This document shows, in pieces, positions 32,700 to 42,248 of a DNA stretch of 64,000 nt; position 1 is the first letter of the stretch, and each line of letters starts with the position of its first letter. The notes beneath the pieces are model-generated. The model was not told where the DNA came from, made no database searches, and saw only the letters and a list, made by a program, of their open reading frames with translations. A program made the position numbers and the translations under genes. Source of the stretch: Diadophis punctatus similis (taxonomy: Eukaryota; Chordata; Lepidosauria; Squamata; Dipsadidae); NCBI GenBank assembly GCA_023053685.1, contig JALIGW010000002.1, positions 243,256,177 through 243,320,176 of the forward strand, read 5' to 3'.

Positions 32700-33540
32700 C
32701 ATTGGCAAAATGAATCCAAACAAAAAATATAAACTTGGAGGACACGACCTTGTAGACGACCCTCACTCTGTTAAAGACCTTGGAGTACTCATATCTAATG
32801 ACCTAAGTGCCAGAGCCCATTGTAACAACATTGCCAAAAAGGCACTAAGAGTTGTCAATCTAATCTTGCGTAGCTTCTTCTCTGGCAATATTACTCTGCT
32901 AACCAGAGCATACAAAACATTTGCCAGACCAATCCTTGAATACAGCTCACCTGTCTGGAACCCGCACTGCATATCGGACATAAATACAATTGAGAGAGTC
33001 CAGAAATACTTCACAAGAAGAGTCCTCCACTCTTCTACTCGCAACAGAATTCCTTATTCCACCAGACTTGAAATTTTAGGCTTAGACAACTTAGAGCTAC
33101 ATCGCCTTCAATCTTATCTAAATGTAGTTCATAAAATCATCTGCCACAATGTCCTACCTGTCAATGAATACTTCAGCTTCAACCGCAACAATACAAGAGC
33201 ACACAATAGATTCAAACTCAATGTAAACCACTTGAAACTTGACTGCAGAAAATACGACTTCAGCAACAGAGTAATCAGTGCCTGGAATGCACTACCTGAC
33301 TCTGTGGTTTCTTCCCCAAACCCCAAAAACTTTAACCTTAGACTGTCTACAGTTGACCTCACCCCATTCCTAAGAGGTCTGTAAGGGGCGTGCATAAGCG
33401 CACCATCATGCCTACCCGTCCCTGTCCTACTGTCCTATTGTCCTCATTTATCTGTACTTACTTTGCTTATGTTTATGTTTATATCATACCTGTTATCTTG
33501 TACACTATTGACAAAATAAATAAATTTTTTAAAAAATAAA
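32700..33540 (+). mobile_element. LINE family B 3' fragment with 224-codon frame
   Basis: The frame to 33384 covers the reverse-transcriptase thumb and C-terminus (ARPILEYSSPVWNPHC, RLEILGLDNLELHRLQSY, DLTPFLRGL). A 3' UTR ending in an A-rich tail directly abuts the hAT right end. The 5' part is missing. Confidence 0.85.
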
Positions 33541-33564
33541 AGGTTTGCCATTACTGGTATATAG

Positions 33565-33635
33565 GATCTCTTGCTTGAGCAGAGGGCTGGACTAGAAGAC
33601 CTCCAAGATCCCTTCCAGCTCTTAACGCAAGTAGC
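33565..33635 (+). mobile_element. CR1 3' UTR, right half
   Basis: The block with GCTTGAGCAGAGGGCTGG and GAAGACCTCCAAGATCCC continues the CR1 piece at 28439-28450. The hAT transposon therefore split a CR1 copy. Confidence 0.75.
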
Positions 33636-33639
33636 AGAA

Positions 33640-33990
33640 GCAGTGAGGAGGCGGGGCCAGCGGGGACCTCCAGTCCCGTCCCCTTCCCTTCTAGGAATCC
33701 GCTCATGTGCTTTAACCCTTGGCAGCCCGATGAGCGCAAAAGGCGTCCACACATTCCCCGCCTGCTCCGTTTGGACGGCGGTGCTGTTGCTGCTGCCTCG
33801 GTGGCAAAGGGAGCAGCGGCAGTCAGGAGCGCAAAGCTGGGAAGGGGCTTTCGGATCCCCTTTGCCGGCGCCCTTTTCGCCCTGCCTGGTGCCCCACCAA
33901 GGCTTGCAGAGCTGGAGCTGATCTACCTGAAGCACAGGAGCGCCCGATGGCGAGCAGCCCCAGGTTGTGGACAGGGGGCGGAGGGCAGGA
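33640..33990 (+). promoter_or_regulatory. Candidate promoter of ZNF-3 (duplicated segment)
   Basis: It is GC-rich, with a GGAGGCGGGGCC box. It resembles 48810-48995 over much of its length (shared GGCGGGGCCA, GCTTTAACCCTT, GGGGCTTTCGG/AGGTTTTCGG blocks). Both copies lie upstream of a plus-strand KRAB gene. Promoter function is inferred. Confidence 0.4.
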
Positions 33991-34049
33991 GGGAAACAGA
34001 AGCCTCTCCCTGGCTGGGTAAGAGCGGATGGGAGAAAGATTTCGCTCGC

Positions 34050-34580
34050 CTGCCTGCCTGCCTGCCTCCCTCCTTCCCTCCTACTTTCCTTCCTCCCTCC
34101 CTCCCTCTCTCCCTCCTTCCTTCCGCCTTCCCTCTCTTTCTTCCCTCTCCATCCCTTCCCAAAACTCATTGCTGAAGCTCCTTTCCTCCCTCCCTCCCTC
34201 CCTTCCCAACCTACCTGTCTTCCTACCCTCCCTCCTACTTTCCTTCCTCCCTCCCTCTCTCCCTCCTTCCTTCCTTCCTCCCTTCTTCCTTTCCCCTTCC
34301 CTCTCTTTCTTCCCTCTCCATCCCTTCCCAAAACTCATTGCTGAAGCTCCTTTCCTCCCTCCCTCCCTCCCTTCCTTCCCTACCTAGCTATCTTCCTACC
34401 CTCCCTCCTTCCTTCCTCCTTCCTTCCTTCCTCCCTTCCCCTTTCCTCTCTTTCTTCCCTCTCCATCCCTTCCCAAAACTTATTGCTGAAACTCCTTCTT
34501 TCCTTCCTTCCTCTCCCTCCCTCCCTTCCTTCCCTACCTATCTTCCTACCCTCCCTCTCTCCAGATCTCACATCATCTAG
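34050..34580 (+). repeat. Polypyrimidine tandem repeat, left part
   Basis: CTTCC/CTCCC-rich tract with a higher-order unit of about 170-180 bp, each holding CCATCCCTTCCCAAAACT (near 34148, 34320 and 34464). The same unit reappears after the CR1 insertion, near 35925. Confidence 0.85.
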
Positions 34581-34599
34581 AAACAAACCAAGTAATAAC

Positions 34600-35870
34600 C
34601 AACAGCCAACACAGATTTGTTAAGAACAAGTCATGCCAAACCAACCTCATTTCATTTTTCAACACTGTGACCAAATTAGTAGACCAGCGAAATGCAGTAG
34701 ACATCGTATACCTGGACTTCAGCAAAGCATTTGACAAAGTAGACCACAACCTAGTTCTTCATAAGCTAGAAAAAAGCAGGATAGACAGCTACACAACCAG
34801 ATGGATTAACAACTGGCTGACCAACCGTACCCAACGAGTAGTCCTCAATGGCTCTAAGTCCACATGGAGAGAAGTAAGCAGTGGCGTACCACAAGGTTCC
34901 GTCCTAGGCCCAGTACTCTTTAATATCTTCATAAATGACCTAGATGAGGGAATAGCAGGAGAACTAACCAAATTTGCAGACGATACCAAGCTGGCGGGAG
35001 TAGCAAACACCCCAGAGGACAGACTCAAAATCCAGAGGGACCTTGACAGACTCGAACACTGGGCCCAAACAAATAAAATGAAATTTAACACGGAGAAAAG
35101 TAAAATTCTACACCTAGGTAAGAAGAATCAAAAATACACATACAAACTGGGTGAAACCACACTCAATAGCAGCGATTGCGAGAGGGATCTTGGAGTCTTG
35201 GTAGACAGCCAACTAAATATGAGCCAGCAGTGTGCAGCAGCAGCCAAAAAGGCCAACGCAGTCCTGAGCTGCATAAATAGAGGGATACAATCAAGGACCA
35301 GAGAGGTACTAGTACCACTCTATAAAGCCTTGGTCAGACCACACCTAGAGTACTGCATCCAGTTTTGGTCATCACACTACAAAAAAGACATTGAAACTCT
35401 AGAGAAAGTACAGAAGAGAGCAACCAGGTTGATAAAGGGTCTGGAAAATAAAACATACAAAGAGAGGTTGCAGGAACTGAGCTTGGCCAGTCTGGCGAAG
35501 AGAAGGACCAGGGGTGACATGATAGCAGTGTTCCAATACTTGAGGGGATGCCACAGAGAGGAGGGGAGCAGGCTGTTCTCTATGGCACCAGAAAGCCAAA
35601 CAAGGAATAATGGATGGAAGCTGACCAAGGAGAGATTCAACCTGGAAGTGCGGAGAAACTTTCTGACGGTGAGAGCGATCAACCAGTGGAACAGCTTGCC
35701 AGCGGAGGTTGTGAGAGCCCCAACACTTGCGACCTTCAAGGGGAGACTGGACTGCCATCTGTCTCAAATGGTGTAGGAACTCCTGCTTGAGCAGGGGGTT
35801 GGACTAGATGACCTACAAGGTCCCTTCCAACTCTAATAATAAATCTAATAAATCTAAATCTAATCCCTCG
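34600..35870 (+). mobile_element. CR1 LINE with long reverse-transcriptase frame
   Basis: It encodes the C-terminal half of CR1 ORF2: LDFSKAFDKVDHNLVLHKLE, GVPQGSVLGPVLFNIFINDL, catalytic FADDTK and a long C-terminal domain to the stop at 35774-35776. The frame is open for 369 codons (34667-35776). The copy is 5'-truncated, so it cannot move itself. Its tail is an AATCTAAT-type repeat, not TTCTA. It lies inside the polypyrimidine tract. Confidence 0.9.
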
Positions 35871-36150
35871 TTCCTTCCTCCCTCCCTCTCTCCCTCCTTC
35901 CTCCTTCCCGCTCTTTCTTCCCTCTCCATCCCTTCCCTAAACTCATTGCTGAAACTTCTTCTTTCCTTCCTTCCTACCCTCCCTCCTTCCCTCCCTCTCC
36001 CTCCCTCCCCTCCTTCATCCCTCCTTCCTTCCTCCCTCCCTTCCTTTCCTTCCTCCCTCCCTCCCTTCCTTCCCTATCTTCCTACCCTCCTTCCTTCTCC
36101 CTCCGTCCCTTCCTCCCTCCCCCTCTCCCCTCTCCTCCCTCCCTTCCTCT
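35871..36150 (+). repeat. Polypyrimidine tandem repeat, right part
   Basis: CCTTCC/CCCTCC tract with the same embedded unit (CCATCCCTTCCCTAAACTC) as the left part. Confidence 0.85.
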
Positions 36151-36185
36151 GCTCCACATAGTCCTGCAGAGAAGGCACCTGCCGC

Positions 36186-36505
36186 TTTTGAGCCCAACAT
36201 TTCTGTTGCTAAGCGAGACAGTTGTTAAAGTGAGTTTTTCTCCCATTTTGCCACCTTCCTCGCCGCAGCTGTTAAGTGAATCACCGCAGTTGTTAAGTTA
36301 GTAACATGGGGTTGTAAAAGGGGATGTGGCTTCCCCATTGACTTTGCTTGTTGGAATGTCCTAAAATGATGGCGTCCGAATTATGATCATGTGACCATGG
36401 GGATGTTGCAACGATCGTAAGTGTGAAAAATGGTCATAAGTGAGCTTTTTCAGTGCTGTTGTAATTTCAAATAGTCAATAAATGAATGGATGTAAGTCGT
36501 ATACC
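36186..36505. mobile_element. TA-MITE, family Q, left end truncated
   Basis: The body CATTTCTGTTGCTAAGCGAG to GAATGGATGTAAGTCGTA matches other copies. It ends about 32 bp before the candidate ZNF-3 start exon. Confidence 0.7.
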
Positions 36506-36544
36506 GTATACCAAACATCCTTCTGCATTTGTCCAGAGCAAGTG

Positions 36545-36610
36545 ATGTCGGGTGATGTCGGAGAGCCCCAGTGGGAAGAAATGGGCTTTCTCCCAAAGGA
36601 GGGGTTCAAG
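36545..36610 (+). CDS. ZNF-3, candidate first coding exon
   Basis: The exon spans 36537-36610 between an acceptor (TGCATTTGTCCAG at 36536) and a donor (TTCAAG|GTAACC at 36611). ATG at 36545 gives 22 codons ending in phase 0 (MSGDVGEPQWEEMGF...). That is what the KRAB exon at 39677 needs, since it starts in phase 0. The short acidic peptide has no domain, as is common before KRAB boxes. The call rests on splice sites, phase and position only. Confidence 0.5.
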
Positions 36611-36959
36611 GTAACCAAGAAGCCAAGAGATTGGGTGGAATATGGAGATTGGCTTGGTGGTTTTCCTGCAGACATTTCGTTACCCAACTAGGTAACATCA
36701 TCAGTGCCAGGGAGGGTGGGGTTTGCTCTTTCTTTACATGCAGCCTGTTACCCTTTCAGCTTTGTTGGGGCTGTGTTGGATCTCCTGGATACTTCTTTGA
36801 TTAAGGTAACCTTGAGCAAACCCAATTTAAACTCTCAGAATTTGGTGGGATGTTGCAGAAAACGTGAACTTGGTTGCTTACGGTTTGAGGAAAGGAAAAT
36901 GTCCTTGTGCGGCTTGTTTAACGTGGGGACTGGAGGGCAGGAGGCTAGGGGTCCGTGTC

Positions 36960-37847
36960 TAAATGTATTTTAATGTACTGAAATGTACATTATCAACAGT
37001 AGAGACCTTCAAATTTCTAGGTTCTATCATATCTCAAGACCTAAAATGGTCGCCTAACATGAAAAACGTCATCAAAAAAGCACAACAAAGAACGTTCTTT
37101 CTGCGCCAACTCAGGAAGCTCAAACTGCCCAAGGAGCTGCTGATTCAGTTCTACAGAGGAATCATTGAGTCTGTCATCTGCACCTCTATAACCGTCTGGT
37201 TCGGTTCTGCAACCCAACAAGACAGACACAGACTTCAGAGGATAATCAGAACTGCAGAAAAAACAATTACTGCCAACCTGCCTTCCATTGAGCAGGTTCC
37301 ATACTGCACGAGTCAAAAAGAGGGCCATGAAAATATTTACTGACCCCTCGCATCCTGGACATAAACTGTTTCAACTCCTACCCTCAAAACGACGCTATAG
37401 AGCACTGCACACCAAGACAACTAGACACAAGAACAGTTTTTTCCTGAACGCCATCACTCTGCTAAACAAATAATTCCCTCACCACTGTCAAACTATTCGC
37501 TGCATTACTATTACTATTACTATTAGTCTTCTCATCGTTCCTATCACCCATCTCCTCCCACTTATGACTGTATGACTGTAACTTGTTGCTTGTATCCTTA
37601 CGATTTATATTAATATTGTTTCCTGATTGCTTATTTGTACCCTATGACAATCATTAAGTGTTGTACCTCATGATTCTTGACAACTGCATCTTTTCTTTTA
37701 TGTACACTGAGAGCATATGCACCAAAGACAAATTCCTTGTGTGTCCAATCACACTTGGCCAATAAAGAATTCTATTCTATTCTATTCTATTCTATTCTAT
37801 TCTATTCTATTCTATTCTATTCTATTCTATTCTATTCTATTCTATTC
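36960..37847 (+). mobile_element. LINE family A 3' half with (TTCTA)n tail
   Basis: The coding part reads FLGSIISQDLKWSPNMKNVI, WFGSATQQDRHRLQRIIRTA and, after a frameshift near 37290, DPSHPGHKLFQLLPSKRRYR and a stop near 37471. The motifs are L2/Rex1-like within the CR1 group. The 3' UTR ends in GGCCAATAAAGAATTC, and a TTCTA array runs about 37769-37846. Confidence 0.85.
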
Positions 37848-37849
37848 AT

Positions 37850-38460
37850 TTAATATCCTTCATACTTTCTTCAGAGGAGGTAACCCTATGGATGGTGTCC
37901 AAAAGCCCTTAGTGTCACAACAGCCACTTCACGCCTGTGCTGTGCAATCGTTCAGTGCCAGTGTGCCATGGACCCTGGTGGGGGGAGGGTGGAAGGGAGA
38001 GTGGATGCTTGGGGGAAAGTGAAACTGATGGGTAGAAGCAAGAGACAAGTCTTCAAGGCCAGAGTTCCCTTTCTGGGTTGGCGGCCTGGAGCGGGGGCAG
38101 GGTGGTGGTGGAAGGGAAAGATTTTTCTGGGAGAGGCGGATGCGTGTGTGTGAACAAGCAAGCACCCATGATGTTCGCAGCCAGGCTCGTGCGAGTGGAA
38201 CCGCAAGCACCCACAACACTCACACAAGTGGGGCCCACGAATGCCCGTGACGAGGCTGTAAGCGCCTGCAATGCTCATGTGAGTGGGCCTGTGCATGCGC
38301 GCAGACACCCACTCACCAGCCGCCCATTCACGCGGCCCGGTGGCAATTAGGCCAAGGCCTGGTAATGGTTGGGGATCTCTGCTCAAAGCCATTTCTCTGG
38401 GAGAAGAAAGCAGCTGCAGGAGTGACTTTCAAAAACACCTCTTTTCAAACGAATTGGATG
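37850..38460. other. Unassigned sequence with a probable hAT end
   Basis: The right end ATGGTTGGGGATCTCTG (to about 38383) is like a hAT terminus in reverse. The rest is GC-rich and has no gene that I can support. Confidence 0.35.
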
Positions 38461-38465
38461 ATGGG

Positions 38466-38987
38466 TGTTAAGGAATGTGCAGAGCGACCCCTGAGTTATC
38501 AGGGACATGCACGTAGAAACATGATATTTCAGCTTGGCAACCAGTCGATAGGAGTAATGATCCAGTCACAAACAGATTGGTTAAAGTGTATAAAATTGTT
38601 TACTTTTAGATAAATAGCACAGTCCAATTAAACAGTCCAGGTCATACACGTTCAGTCAGTCAATATCAAGAAGTACAATAATCTTCTTACCAGCCTGTCT
38701 TTGTCTTAAACATCAAACAAAGATATTACAGCTTACAAACACTTCGATACTATCAAAGAGTAACAGAGCTTCACACAGAGCTTACTATCAGACACAAAGT
38801 CAATCACAAATGAATCAGCAGAGAGAACGAACCTAAGCACTAGCTCCCTCTTATGGCAATCTTGAAACACTACGGCCAATCAGAATGCAGCAATACATTT
38901 AAAGTTGTAGTACTTAAATATATACAAACATAGAGTGGTGGCTTGTTTATATATTAACAACCCAACAGTTTGGACAGAGTCCTAACA
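38466..38987. mobile_element. Solo LTR, family D (522 bp)
   Basis: It begins TGTTAAGGAATG and ends AGAGTCCTAACA. An exact 5-bp duplication ATGGG flanks it (38461-38465, 38988-38992). No internal genes are present. Confidence 0.75.
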
Positions 38988-38992
38988 ATGGG

Positions 38993-39411
38993 GCAACCAG
39001 CAATGGGAAGCGTCTGGGAGGGAAAAGTTATAGTGTAGGGATTTGGCGCGCGAACCTCAGTTCTGGCTTTGCTTTATTGTATATCACTTGACCTTCGGTA
39101 AACTATACCTTTCTCAAAAAATGGAACCAAGGATCAGTTCTTGCTTAAGTTGAGGTGGGACTGATACCTAGTGGGAAGAAATTGGGTTTATATTTTTATT
39201 AGTGTAAAAGTGTACCACAGTGACTTAAACCTCCTCTTGAATTTACAGGTAGTGTCAGGATGCTGGGAATAAGCCCTCGGCGACCGGTTCTTTGCGGATG
39301 GGAAACAACCGACGTGCAGCGCATACAAGTAAGCTGATTGAAGAAGGAAATTCTTGGAAAATCGGTCTGGATACAACTTTGGTGATTAGGATCACCTGCT
39401 CCCCTTCCTGT
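38993..39411. other. Unassigned intron sequence of ZNF-3
   Basis: I see no exon or repeat that I can name between the LTR and the hAT MITE. Confidence 0.35.
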
Positions 39412-39419
39412 ATCCAAAT

Positions 39420-39622
39420 CAGCGATGAAATCTACTTACCTTCCCTACCGGTTCGGAAGCGCGCGCTTTGCGTACGCGCATGCACTTTGCTCTATATACC
39501 AGTGATAGCTTTGCGCATGTGCAGACGGTTAAAAATAAAAAATGGCAATGTCTGTGTGGGTGGGCAGAGCCTTGCGCTGCCACCGCTACTGGTACACCCG
39601 AACTGGTAGCATTTCACCCCTG
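39420..39622. mobile_element. hAT MITE (203 bp) just upstream of the KRAB exon
   Basis: The ends CAGCGATGAAATC and GCATTTCACCCCTG are inverted. ATCCAAAT is duplicated exactly (39412-39419, 39623-39630). It ends 54 bp before the exon at 39677. Confidence 0.85.
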
Positions 39623-39676
39623 ATCCAAATATACCTCTGTCCCCTCGCTGTGATTATCTCAATGCCTTTCTTTCAG

Positions 39677-39803
39677 GATTGTGTAACCTTGGAGGAGGTG
39701 GCTGTGAATTTCTCCAAAGAGGAGTGGGAGCTGCTGGATCCTGACCAGAAAGCTCTGCACAGGGAGGTCATGGAGCAGCTTGACAGGATTGTTGCCTCTC
39801 TTG
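39677..39803 (+). CDS. ZNF-3, KRAB A-box exon
   Basis: The exon is 127 nt, the standard KRAB A-box length, between CTTTCTTTCAG and TCTTG|GTAAGG, phase 0 to 1. It encodes VTLEEVAVNFSKEEWELLDP, then QKALHREVMEQL and VASL. KRAB boxes normally recruit TRIM28 (KAP1) to silence chromatin, often at transposons. The EEW core is present, but the usual D-V pair reads E-V and the usual M-L-E reads M-E-Q, as in older KRAB variants with weak TRIM28 binding. Repression is therefore uncertain. Confidence 0.93.
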
Positions 39804-39949
39804 GTAAGGATCCATCTTTCTTTTATAATAATAAAGACCAATCACATTTTAAGAGATACGTTTAAATATTAAATTAGCAATATTTCGGAGGCAGAGGTCA
39901 GCCGAACTTTGTCTGATTCATTTTGTCTGCATTCACACAACCTATAAGG

Positions 39950-40269
39950 CAGAGGTGGGTTCCTCCCAGTTCGGACCAGTTCGCCCGAACCGGTAGCAAA
40001 CCGCTGGTGATGTCACGATGATGTCATGGAACCGGATCGGTCGGTCCTGGTCTTTTTTTACATTTTTTTTTATTTTTTAATTTTTTTGGAAATTTTTTCC
40101 AGGTGTTTTTTTCTTCTGTGCATGCACAAAAGCTGAGTTTCCGGCACTGCGCATGTGTCACCATCTTGTTTTCGGCTTTTTAAAAAAAATTGATTTTTTT
40201 GCACGAGGCACGGCCACACGGCACAGGAGGAAGCGAACCAGCAGCGAGGTAAGTTAGAACCCACCCCTG
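39950..40269. mobile_element. hAT MITE in the KRAB-finger intron
   Basis: The ends CAGAGGTGGGTTCCTCCCAG and GAACCCACCCCTG match the family at 14224. The flanks CTATAAGG and ATAAAAGG agree in 6 of 8 positions. Confidence 0.75.
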
Positions 40270-41600
40270 ATAAAAGGGTATAGGTATCCCTCGACGTATG
40301 GCCACAATAGAGCCCAGAATTTCTGTGGCTAAGCAAGAGAGTCGTTAAGTGAGTTTTGCCCCATTTTATGACCTTACGTCAGGTGGATTCTTGTTCTCTA
40401 AAAATAACTTCAATACCCCAATATCTATCAATGAGCCTAGAATTTAAGAAAGGAACAGTTGTCTTCAGTCCATAAATAGTCATTGACTTATGACCACAAT
40501 TTACTTTAAAATTTATGTTAAGTGAGACATTTGTTAAGTGAGCTTTAACCCATTTTATGACTTTTCTTGCCCTAGTTGTGAAGTGAATCACCACAGTCAT
40601 TAAGTTAGTAACACCATTGTTAAGTAAATCTGGCTATCCCATTGACTTTGCTTGTCAGGTCACAAAAGGGGATCACATGATTCCAGGACACTGCAACCGT
40701 CATAAATATGAGTCAGTTGTCTGAATTTTGATCACATGACCATGGATACAATGTTCCCTGTAACATCAGAAAATGGCGTGTGGCAGTTAGAAACTGCTGC
40801 ACAGCGTTCTCTTTTCATGTGCGTGGCCGTGCAGGCGCGCAGCCTCTGCCATTAGAAAATGCCGCGCGGAAATTAGAAACTTCAGTGCAGCGTTCTCTCA
40901 TTACGTGCGCAGCCGCGTGGCTGCACAGCTTAGAGCCGTGGTGGCGAACCTATGGCACGCGTGCCACAGGTGGCACGCGGAGCCATAGCGGCCGGCATGC
41001 GAGGGTTCCCACCGGCAAACTGGAAGTGCGGAAAAACACACTTCCGGTTTGCCGGTGAGCTGTTTTTTGCACTCCGGAGGATTCAGGGAAGCTCCCTGAA
41101 GCTCTGGAATGCAAAAAACTACAAAACGGACAAACCGGAAGTGCACTTTTTTGCACTTCCGGTTTGTCTGTTTTGTAGTTTTTTGCATTCCGGAGCTTCA
41201 GGGAGCTTCCCTGAACCCTCCGGAGTGCAAAAAACAGCACACCGGCAAACCGGAAGTGCGTTTTTTCGCACTTCCGGTTTGCTGGTTTCGTCATCCCAGG
41301 CTCCGGTAAGCCTTTGCGCGGGGGTGGGGGTGTGTGCGCATGCGCAGGGGGCAGCATGGGGGGGTGTTGTGTGCATGTGTGGGGGGGAGGGAATGGGTGT
41401 GGGCATGCGAGCGCGCGCAAGCGCCCCCCCCCCTTTTTGGCACGCGAGCCTAAAAAGGTTCGCCACCACTGGTTTAGAGGGAACAGTGATGGGGATGCTA
41501 CAGCAGTTGTAAGTGTGAAAAATGGTCCTAAGTTACTGTTTTCAGTGCCGTTGTAACTTCAACAATCACTAAACAAACTGTTGTAAGTCAGGGACTACCT
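40270..41600. mobile_element. Two TA-MITE family-Q copies, one split by a hAT
   Basis: A partial copy lies at 40270-40380. A second runs from about 40465 to 41600 (ending GTAAGTCAGGGACTACCTA) and is interrupted by the hAT MITE at 40936-41471. Confidence 0.65.
40936..41471. mobile_element. hAT MITE sharing ends with the 5.1-kb hAT
   Basis: It starts CCGTGGTGGCGAACCTATGG and ends GGTTCGCCACCACTG. The flanks GCTTAGAG and GTTTAGAG differ at one base. The subterminal GGCACGCGTGCCACAGGTGG is nearly the same as at 28459. The interior holds inverted copies of a CACTTCCGGTTTGCC motif. Confidence 0.85.
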
Positions 41601-41699
41601 ATATACCCAGAGCTGGGAATTGAATCCAGTTCCCCATAAGCCAGTCCAGTACCCTGCTCATTTCAGTCCCCCTACTCGTTTTAGGGGGACGCGGTGGCT

Positions 41700-42092
41700 C
41701 AGATGCTAAGAGGCTAAGAAAGGGGAGGCAGTGGCTCAGTGACTAAAACGCTGAGCTTGTCGATCAGAAAAGTTGGCAGTTCAGTGGTTCGAATCCCTAG
41801 CACCACATAATGGAGTGAGTTCCAGTTACATGCCCCAGCTTCTGCCAACCTAGCAGTTCAAAAGCATGTAAAAATGCAAGTAGAAAAATAGGGACCACCT
41901 TGGTGGGAAGCGTTCCATGCGCCTTTGGCGTTTAGTCATGCCGGCCACATAAGCACGGAGACGTCTTCGGACATCCCAGGCTCTTTGGCTTAGAAACGGA
42001 GATGAGCACCGCCCCCTAGAGTCAGGAATGACTAGTACGTATGTGCAAGGGGAACCTTTACCTTTACCTTTTACTCATTTTAGTCTCCTGTC
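41700..42092 (+). mobile_element. tRNA-derived SINE, family U
   Basis: The tRNA-like head (GGCAGTGGCTCAGTGACTAA, B box GGTTCGAATCC) leads to a long body ending AAGGGGAACCTTTACCTTT. A minus copy is at 46706-47330. Confidence 0.8.
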
Positions 42093-42248
42093 AATATCTC
42101 TGAAAAGTGCGATAAAATAATCCCACTTCCCATCTTCAAGATTTTCCATTCTTCCATCCACCTAAATCTCTAATTTGGATTATTTAATGAGAGGAAGCTC
42201 ATTTACAGACTTAAGCTGTGATCATTTTTTTCCCCTTTATTTCACAAG

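Larger units (their letters stand above)
28459..33556 (+). mobile_element. Autonomous-type hAT transposon (5.1 kb)
   Basis: The left end is CCGTGATGGCAAACCTATGG and the right end AGGTTTGCCATTACTG, inverted with about 14 of 16 matches. GTATATAG repeats exactly on both sides (28451-28458, 33557-33564). Inside is an open transposase gene (30500-32428). Later insertions inflate the element: an L2-like LINE (29090-29695), a solo LTR (29947-30285) and a family-B LINE (32700-33540). Removing them leaves about 3.3 kb, a usual size for hAT. The first 50 bp match the MITEs at 40936, 46733 and relatives. Confidence 0.8.

Noticed and set aside
33444..34331. 295-codon minus-strand frame rich in Gly, Glu, Arg and Lys
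   Set aside because: It comes from the polypyrimidine repeat, where several frames are open by composition. It has no start context or domain.
37952..38392. 146-codon minus-strand frame
   Set aside because: It is GC-rich non-coding sequence with repetitive His/Cys words, no domain and no splice context.
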